From the NCBI RefSeq assembly GCF_002155685.1, contig NZ_MUYK01000004.1, forward strand, positions 372,001-436,000: 64,000 nt of DNA, given 5' to 3'. The notes under the pieces are model-generated. The model saw only the letters and a list, made by a program, of their open reading frames with translations. It was not told the DNA's origin and did no database searches. This DNA is from Erythrobacter colymbi (GTDB lineage: Bacteria > Pseudomonadota > Alphaproteobacteria > Sphingomonadales > Sphingomonadaceae). This document shows positions 59,249 through 64,000 of the stretch, piece by piece (the first letter of the stretch is position 1; each line of letters begins with the position of its first letter). Position numbers and translations under genes: made by a program.

Positions 59249-61411
59249 ATGATCCACAAGACCGCCGCCCTCATCGGCGCGAGCCTCATCGCGCTGGCGA
59301 CCCCCGCCTTCGCCGACGATCACACCCACGACGACACGCTCCAGAGCGCCGATGCCGCCGCCGCGCCCGCGTCCGCGCTGCCCACGATCAGCTTCGGCAA
59401 GTGGGGCTTCGATCCCGCCTACCTCGCCACCGACATCAAGCCGGGTGACGACTTCAACGCCTATGCCAACAAGCGCTGGATCGATGCCAACCCGCTGCCG
59501 CCCGAATTCAGCCGCATCGGCGCCTTCACCCTGCTGGGCGAGAAGAGCACCGCCGACGTCAAGGCGCTGATGGACGAGTTCGCGGCCAAGGACCCCGCAA
59601 CCCTCTCGGCCGACCAGAAGCGCATCCTCGATACCTACCGCACCTATCTCGACACCGAGGCGATCGAGGCCAAGGGGCTCGCCCCCGCGCAGCCCTATCT
59701 CCAGCGCATCTTCGCCGCGAACTCGCTCGATCAGCTCGCCATGCTGTGGGCCGAGCCGGGCTTTGCCAGCCCGGTAAGCGCGGGCGTGACGATCGATCCC
59801 AAGCAGCCTGACCGCCAGATCGCCAGCGTCGGCTTCGGCGGGCTCGGCCTGCCCGACCGCGACTACTATCTCGACACCACCGAGAAGGGCCGCGCGATCC
59901 AGGACAAGTACAAGGCCTATCTCGCTTTCCTGCTGGGCGAGGCGGGTTACCGCGATCCGGCCGCGGCGGCCGAGGCGGTCTATGCATTCGAGGACAGCAT
60001 CGCCCGCGGCGTCGCATGGGACCGCGCGGTGCGGCGCAACCGCGACCTCACCTACAACCTGCTCTCGGCCAATGAACTCTCGGCCATCGCCGGCAAGGTG
60101 CCGGTCGCGCAGATGCTCGCCAAGATCGGGATCGCAAAGAGCCCGGGCTTCATCGTCAGCCTGATGCCTCTCTCCGATGCAGCGATCGCCAAGAACAAGA
60201 TCGACGCTGCCACCCTCGCCAAGACCGGCAGCGGCCTGCCCGGGATGTTCGCGCTGCTCGGCCAGACCTCGCCCGCGACCCTGCAGGCGTGGATGGCCAA
60301 GGAGTTCCTCTCGGCCAATGCCGCCGTGCTGCCCAAGCGCTTCGACGATGCGCGCTTTGCCTTCTACAACAAGACCCTGCTCGGCACCCCCGAACAGCGC
60401 CCGCGCTGGAAGCGCGCCATCGGCGAGACCGAGGGGCTGATCGGCGAGCTGGTCGGCAAGGAATATGTCGCGCGCTACTTCCCGGCCGAGAACAAGGCGG
60501 CGATGGACGAGCTGGTGGCGAACCTGCGCCTCGCGCTCGGCCAGTCGATCGACGAAATCAAGTGGATGGGCCCCGAGACCAAGAAGCAGGCCCACGCCAA
60601 GCTGGCGAGTTTCGACCCCAAGATCGGCTACCGCCCCAACCTCGAGACCTATGAAGGCCTCGCCATCACCCCCGGCGATGCCATCGCCAACCGCATGGCC
60701 GCCGCGAAGTGGGCGCTCGCCGACAACGTCGCCAAGCTCGGCGCGCCGGTCGACCGCACCGAATGGGGCATGCTGCCGCAGACGGTGAACGCCTATTACA
60801 ACTCGGTGAAGAACGAGATCGTCTTCCCCGCGGGCATCCTCCAGCAGCCGTTCTTCGCGCTCACCAACGACATCGCGGTGAACTACGGCGCGATCGGCGG
60901 GGTGATCGGGCACGAGATCGGCCACGGCTTCGACGATCAGGGCTCCAAGTCCGACGCCAGCGGCGCGCTGCGCAACTGGTGGACCGATGCCGACCGCGCC
61001 AACTTCGACGCCCTCACGGACCGGCTGGTGGCGCAGTACAACGCCTTCTGCCCGCTCGATGACGGCAAGACCTGCGTCAACGGCCGCCTGACGCTGGGCG
61101 AGAATATCGGCGATGTCGGCGGGCTTTCGATGGCCTACCGCGCCTACAAGATCGCGACCAAGGGCAAGGAGGTGCCGGTGATCGACGGCCTTACCGGCGA
61201 CCAGCGCTTCTTCCTCGCCTGGGCGCAGGTGTGGCGCTCGACCCAGCGCGAGGACAACTACCGCAACCGCCTGCGCACCGATTCCCACAGCCCCGAGGAA
61301 TACCGCGTCAACGGCGTCGTCCGCCAGCTCGACGAATGGTACGAGGCCTTCGGCGTGAAGCCCGGCGATGCGATGTACCTGCCGCCCGAAAAGCGCGTGC
61401 GGATCTGGTAA
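59249..61411 (+). CDS. M13-family zinc metallopeptidase (PepO/neprilysin-like)
   Basis: A 720-residue exported endopeptidase: signal peptide KTAALIGASLIALATPAFA, large helical N domain beginning GDDFNAYANKRWI, catalytic domain with VNAYYNSVKNEIVFPAGILQ (substrate-binding NAYY), zinc motif H555-E-I-G-H559 in GVIGHEIGHGFDDQGS, third ligand Glu in LGENIGDVGGL, and C-terminal CNGxx-like PEKRVRIW ending (CxxW variant lacking Cys). Acts on short peptides in the periplasm. Monocistronic. Confidence 0.95.
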   Translation: MIHKTAALIGASLIALATPAFADDHTHDDTLQSADAAAAPASALPTISFGKWGFDPAYLATDIKPGDDFNAYANKRWIDANPLPPEFSRIGAFTLLGEKSTADVKALMDEFAAKDPATLSADQKRILDTYRTYLDTEAIEAKGLAPAQPYLQRIFAANSLDQLAMLWAEPGFASPVSAGVTIDPKQPDRQIASVGFGGLGLPDRDYYLDTTEKGRAIQDKYKAYLAFLLGEAGYRDPAAAAEAVYAFEDSIARGVAWDRAVRRNRDLTYNLLSANELSAIAGKVPVAQMLAKIGIAKSPGFIVSLMPLSDAAIAKNKIDAATLAKTGSGLPGMFALLGQTSPATLQAWMAKEFLSANAAVLPKRFDDARFAFYNKTLLGTPEQRPRWKRAIGETEGLIGELVGKEYVARYFPAENKAAMDELVANLRLALGQSIDEIKWMGPETKKQAHAKLASFDPKIGYRPNLETYEGLAITPGDAIANRMAAAKWALADNVAKLGAPVDRTEWGMLPQTVNAYYNSVKNEIVFPAGILQQPFFALTNDIAVNYGAIGGVIGHEIGHGFDDQGSKSDASGALRNWWTDADRANFDALTDRLVAQYNAFCPLDDGKTCVNGRLTLGENIGDVGGLSMAYRAYKIATKGKEVPVIDGLTGDQRFFLAWAQVWRSTQREDNYRNRLRTDSHSPEEYRVNGVVRQLDEWYEAFGVKPGDAMYLPPEKRVRIW

Positions 61412-61425
61412 GGGTTGCTGTTGGC

Positions 61426-61545
61426 GTGCCCGCCTCCGCGGGCACGTCCTCGGCGCTGTTTCAAGCCCTGCGGGCTTGAGCGCCTGCGGCTCGCGCGCGT
61501 GCGCTCGCGGCCCGTCCTTCGGCGGGCCGTTTGGCGGGCGCTCAA
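61426..61545. repeat. Chain of short hairpins downstream of the M13 gene
   Basis: GTGCCCGC-CTCC-GCGGGCAC (61426-61445) followed by GTCCTCG repeats the first module of 4704-4730. Next come CAAGCCC-TGC-GGGCTTG and GGCCCG-TCCTTC-GGCGGGCC-type stems. No T-tract; function unknown. Confidence 0.6.
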
Positions 61546-61616
61546 CAGGTTCGTCCGTGGTCCGCTTCGGCCTTTTGGTTTGACACCCCGCCCGCACTCG
61601 GCGAAGCGGTGCGCCC

Positions 61617-62420
61617 ATGACAGACACCATCGCGGCGATCCTGCTCGGCATCCTCGAAGGGTTGACCGAATTCCTCCCCGTGTCCTCGACCGGGCACCTG
61701 ATCCTGGCGACCGAGCTGCTCGGCTTCGACCAGGCCGACTGGGAGGTGTTCAACATCGCCATCCAGCCCGCCGCGATCCTTGCCATCGTGGTGCTCTACT
61801 GGCGCACGTTCTGGGATGTGGCGAAGGGCCTCCTCGGCTTCGAGAAGGGTGCGCTCGCCTTCGTGCGCAACCTGCTGGTGGCGTTCTTCCCGGCGGTGAT
61901 CCTCGGCCTCCTGTTCGGCGACGCGATCGAGACCATGCTCGGCAACGCGGTGCTGGTGTGCTGGTCGCTGATCATCGGCGGGGTGGCGATCCTCGCGATC
62001 GAGCGCTGGGCCAACCCGCCTGCCGAGGGTCCGGGCGTCGCCGGCGTACCCTTGCGCACCGCGATCCTGATCGGCCTCGTCCAGTGCCTCGCGATGATCC
62101 CGGGCGTCAGCCGCTCGGGCGCGACGATCCTCGGCGCGATGGCCTTCGGGGTCGACCGCAAGACCGCCGCCGAATTCAGCTTCTTCCTCGCCGTGCCGAC
62201 GCTTTCGGGGGCGACCGTCTACCAGCTCTACAAGCACGGCGCGGGGCTGACTGCGGGCGATCTCCAGCTGATCGGCATCGGATCGGTGGTCGGTTTCGTC
62301 ACCGCGCTGGTGGTGGTGAAGATCTTCGTCGCGGTCGTGACGCGGATCGGTTTCGCGCCTTTTGCGTGGTACCGCATCGTGATCGGTGCGGCGGGCCTGG
62401 CATGGCTGACCCTCGGGTAA
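61617..62420 (+). CDS. uppP: Undecaprenyl-diphosphatase
   Basis: A 267-residue inner-membrane enzyme (BacA family, about eight helices) that recycles undecaprenyl pyrophosphate for peptidoglycan and polysaccharide synthesis. Signature segments: GILEGLTEFLPVSSTGHLIL near the N-terminus (Glu/His pair) and AMIPGVSRSGATI-type second motif, both intact. Also confers bacitracin tolerance when overexpressed (general knowledge). Functionally linked to the glycosylphosphotransferase at 47567. Confidence 0.96.
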   Translation: MTDTIAAILLGILEGLTEFLPVSSTGHLILATELLGFDQADWEVFNIAIQPAAILAIVVLYWRTFWDVAKGLLGFEKGALAFVRNLLVAFFPAVILGLLFGDAIETMLGNAVLVCWSLIIGGVAILAIERWANPPAEGPGVAGVPLRTAILIGLVQCLAMIPGVSRSGATILGAMAFGVDRKTAAEFSFFLAVPTLSGATVYQLYKHGAGLTAGDLQLIGIGSVVGFVTALVVVKIFVAVVTRIGFAPFAWYRIVIGAAGLAWLTLG

Positions 62421-62518
62421 TCCACTTTTCTGGAACCGTCCGCGCTGCCGCTGGTTAGGGAGTCGAACCGGCAAGCGATCATCGCGCACCGGACCACCTC
62501 TCGGAGACTTGAAACAAA

Positions 62519-62779
62519 ATGGCGTTGCTGGTGCTGATCGTGTTGGGGGCAACTCTGGGCTGGCTGGCCTCGATCCTCGCGCGGACCGAGGCACCCGGCG
62601 ATATCCTGCGTCAGGTCGCGCTCGGCATGATCGTGTCGGTGGTCGCGGGCGAGATCGCCAACAAGGGCTCGATCATCGGCAGCCTGTCCTTCATCAGCCT
62701 CGGCATCGCGCTGGCGGCGACCGGGGTGGCGCTGGTGCTGTACCACGCGGTGATCACACGGCGGAAGGTGCGGGTCTAA
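62519..62779 (+). CDS. GlsB/YeaQ/YmgE-like small membrane protein
   Basis: An 86-residue protein with three hydrophobic segments: LLVLIVLGATLGWLASIL, ILRQVALGMIVSVVAGEIA and GSLSFISLGIALAATGVALVLYHAVI. The GWLAS start and GxxGS centre resemble the transglycosylase-associated/GlsB family, which is upregulated by stress in other bacteria. Preceded by CTCGGAGA before the ATG. Function unknown. Confidence 0.75.
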   Translation: MALLVLIVLGATLGWLASILARTEAPGDILRQVALGMIVSVVAGEIANKGSIIGSLSFISLGIALAATGVALVLYHAVITRRKVRV

Positions 62780-62826
62780 CCCTTCTCACCCCGTTCGCTC
62801 AGCACGAACGGTGCCTGGAACAGGCC

Positions 62827-63765
62827 CTAGACCGGTTTCGCCCCGCTGCCCCTTCCGCCGCGCAGATGGTACTCCTGCGTGCCCCGGTGCAGCACGTTGT
62901 CGACGTCGATCACCGCGCTGTTCGCATAGGTGAACCCCGCGGGCAGGCTGCGGTAGAGCCGGTCGAAATCGCGCTCCACCGTCTGGCGGTAGAGATCGGC
63001 GAAGCTCTCGATCACGAAATAGGTCGGTTGCAGGTCGCTGATGACGTAGTCGGTGCGCATCACCCGGTCGACGTTGAGCATGATGCGGTTAGGGCTTTCC
63101 GCCTCCACCGCGAACTTCGCCTCGGTCGGGCCGGAGAGGATGCCCGCGCCGTAAGCGCGCACCTCCCCCGCTTCCTCGATCAACCCGAACTCCACAGTGT
63201 ACCAGTAGAGCGCGCCCAAGGCCTTCAGCCGGTTGTAGCGCATCGCCTTCCACCCGGCGCGGCCATATTCCTGCATGTAGTCGGCATAGACCGGATCGGT
63301 GAGCATCGGCACGTGGCCGAACACATCGTGGAAGACGTCCGGCTCCTCGATATAGTCGAAGGTCTCGCGCGTGCGGATGAAGTTGCCCGCCGGGAAGCGG
63401 CGGTTGGCGAGGTGCCAGAAGAACACGTGATCGGGGATCAGCATGGGCACCGGAACGACGCTCCATCCGGTGAGCTGCCCCAGTTCCTCGGACAGCTTGC
63501 CGAAATCGGGCACGCCCCCGCGCGACAGGTCGAGCTTCTCCAGCCCCGCCATGAAGGCAGAACAGGCGCGGCCCGGCAGCACCTCCATCTGGCGGGCGAA
63601 GAGATCGTCCCACACGGCGTGATCCTCGGCGGAATAGATGGTCTGCGCCGGCTCCAGCCAGTCCTCGCCCACGTGCGCAGGCCGCGCGAGCGGGGCGGTA
63701 AAGACATCGGCCGCCATGTCTGGCAGGGTGGCAAAGTCGGGCTGCGGGTCTGCGAGAGTCGCCAT
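62827..63765 (-). CDS. phhA: Phenylalanine 4-monooxygenase
   Basis: A 312-residue aromatic amino acid hydroxylase converting phenylalanine to tyrosine with tetrahydrobiopterin and O2. Iron ligands are H146 and H151 in EPDVFHDVFGHVP and E192 in YWYTVEFGLI. The segment FADLYRQTVERDF completes the catalytic domain; no regulatory ACT domain is present, as usual in bacteria. phhB (pterin dehydratase) is not adjacent. Divergent from the PPK2 gene. Confidence 0.95.
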   Translation of the reverse strand: MATLADPQPDFATLPDMAADVFTAPLARPAHVGEDWLEPAQTIYSAEDHAVWDDLFARQMEVLPGRACSAFMAGLEKLDLSRGGVPDFGKLSEELGQLTGWSVVPVPMLIPDHVFFWHLANRRFPAGNFIRTRETFDYIEEPDVFHDVFGHVPMLTDPVYADYMQEYGRAGWKAMRYNRLKALGALYWYTVEFGLIEEAGEVRAYGAGILSGPTEAKFAVEAESPNRIMLNVDRVMRTDYVISDLQPTYFVIESFADLYRQTVERDFDRLYRSLPAGFTYANSAVIDVDNVLHRGTQEYHLRGGRGSGAKPV

Positions 63766-63812
63766 AGTTTCAGGTGATACTACTTTCGCGCCCGCCGCAC
63801 AAACATGAGGGG

Positions 63813-64000
63813 ATGCCGATGGGGTTGAAGCGCAAGGAATACGAGGCGGCGATGGAGCCGCTGACGCTCGAACTGGTGAGCATGGCGCGCTGGGTCAAGG
63901 CCACAGGCGCGCGCGTGGTGGTGCTGTTCGAAGGGCGCGACACGGCGGGCAAGGGCGGCGCGATCACCGCCGTGCGCCATGCGCTCAACCCGCGCCAGTG
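63813..64000 (+). CDS. ppk2: Polyphosphate kinase 2, N-terminal part (cut by window edge)
   Basis: From the ATG at 63813 (GAGGGG upstream) the frame stays open to the end: GLKRKEYEAAMEPLTLELVS, then VVVLFEGRDTAGKGGAIT, the Walker A loop (GRDTAGKGG) diagnostic of PPK2, then AVRHALNPR. PPK2 enzymes transfer phosphate between polyphosphate and nucleotides. The class (I, II or III) cannot be decided from this fragment. Confidence 0.85.
   Translation, partial: MPMGLKRKEYEAAMEPLTLELVSMARWVKATGARVVVLFEGRDTAGKGGAITAVRHALNPRQ

Noticed and set aside
59021..61786. Long open frame of 921 codons on the minus strand
   Set aside because: It is antisense to the M13 peptidase gene; long shadow frames are common at this GC content, and its translation is Arg/Gly/Ala-rich without domain signatures.

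Overview
The window is about 64 kb of compact, GC-rich (roughly two-thirds GC by eye) bacterial chromosome. Gene content and order point to an alphaproteobacterium of the order Sphingomonadales, most likely family Erythrobacteraceae. The pointers are the DUF2093-xseA-purD block, DUF3576-leuS-lptE-holA, a SUF operon headed by an Rrf2 regulator, and polyhydroxyalkanoate genes (phaB, phaZ). This placement is inference from gene content; no rRNA or tRNA gene is present to confirm it. I see no CRISPR array, prophage or transposase gene.

Layout. 1-2.6 kb: the 3' end of an M48 peptidase/TPR gene, a DsbA-like thioredoxin protein and a second M48 peptidase. 2.7-4.7 kb: a LytS-type histidine kinase and LytTR response regulator. 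4.9-9.3 kb: nadC and a run of small exported or membrane proteins (RNase T2-like, Band-7-like, tandem TonB-C, VOC). 9.40 kb: an exact parS-type palindrome. 9.4-16.6 kb: esterase lipoprotein, tadA, rpmB, phytase-like esterase, DUF2093, xseA, divergent purD, PAP2 phosphatase, small c-type cytochrome. 16.7-21.3 kb: membrane protein, adenosine kinase, EI24 protein, lipoprotein, two uncharacterised genes. 21.4-29.1 kb (minus strand): sufR-sufB, then an insertion-like block, sufC-sufD-x-sufS-sufT-GNAT-sufA, with mostly 4-nt overlapping junctions. 29.2-31.1 kb: two paralogous AraC regulators. 31.1-42.4 kb: a candidate small RNA and broken small ORF, pyrD, ggt, acyl-CoA ligase, secreted proteins, FMN reductase, HTH-DUF4019 protein, a low-GC secreted protein, phaB, an exported protein. 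42.7-50.9 kb: DUF3576 lipoprotein, leuS-lptE-holA, a polyprenyl glycosylphosphotransferase, and lptA-lptC-RNase D on the minus strand. 51-64 kb: ung, a large perfect palindrome, enoyl-CoA hydratase, class-C-type serine hydrolase, a GIY-YIG gene bracketed by inverted repeats, phaZ, ABC exporter, M13 peptidase, uppP, GlsB-like protein, phhA, and the start of a PPK2 gene.

How it works together. The coherent units are Fe-S assembly (suf operon with a likely SufR operator at 29116-29140), the envelope genes (lptE, lptA/C, uppP, glycosylphosphotransferase), storage-polymer turnover (phaB, phaZ) and translation/DNA upkeep (leuS, rpmB, tadA, holA, xseA, ung).

The most interesting material is between the genes: the parS site far from any parAB gene; a GIY-YIG nuclease unit with 33-bp inverted ends; a pair of about 200-bp intergenic elements at 17.5 and 55.6 kb; a 37-bp perfect-stem palindrome at 51.7 kb; hairpin-chain elements at 4.7 and 61.4 kb; and an orphan minus-strand terminator at 31.1 kb that implies an unannotated small RNA.
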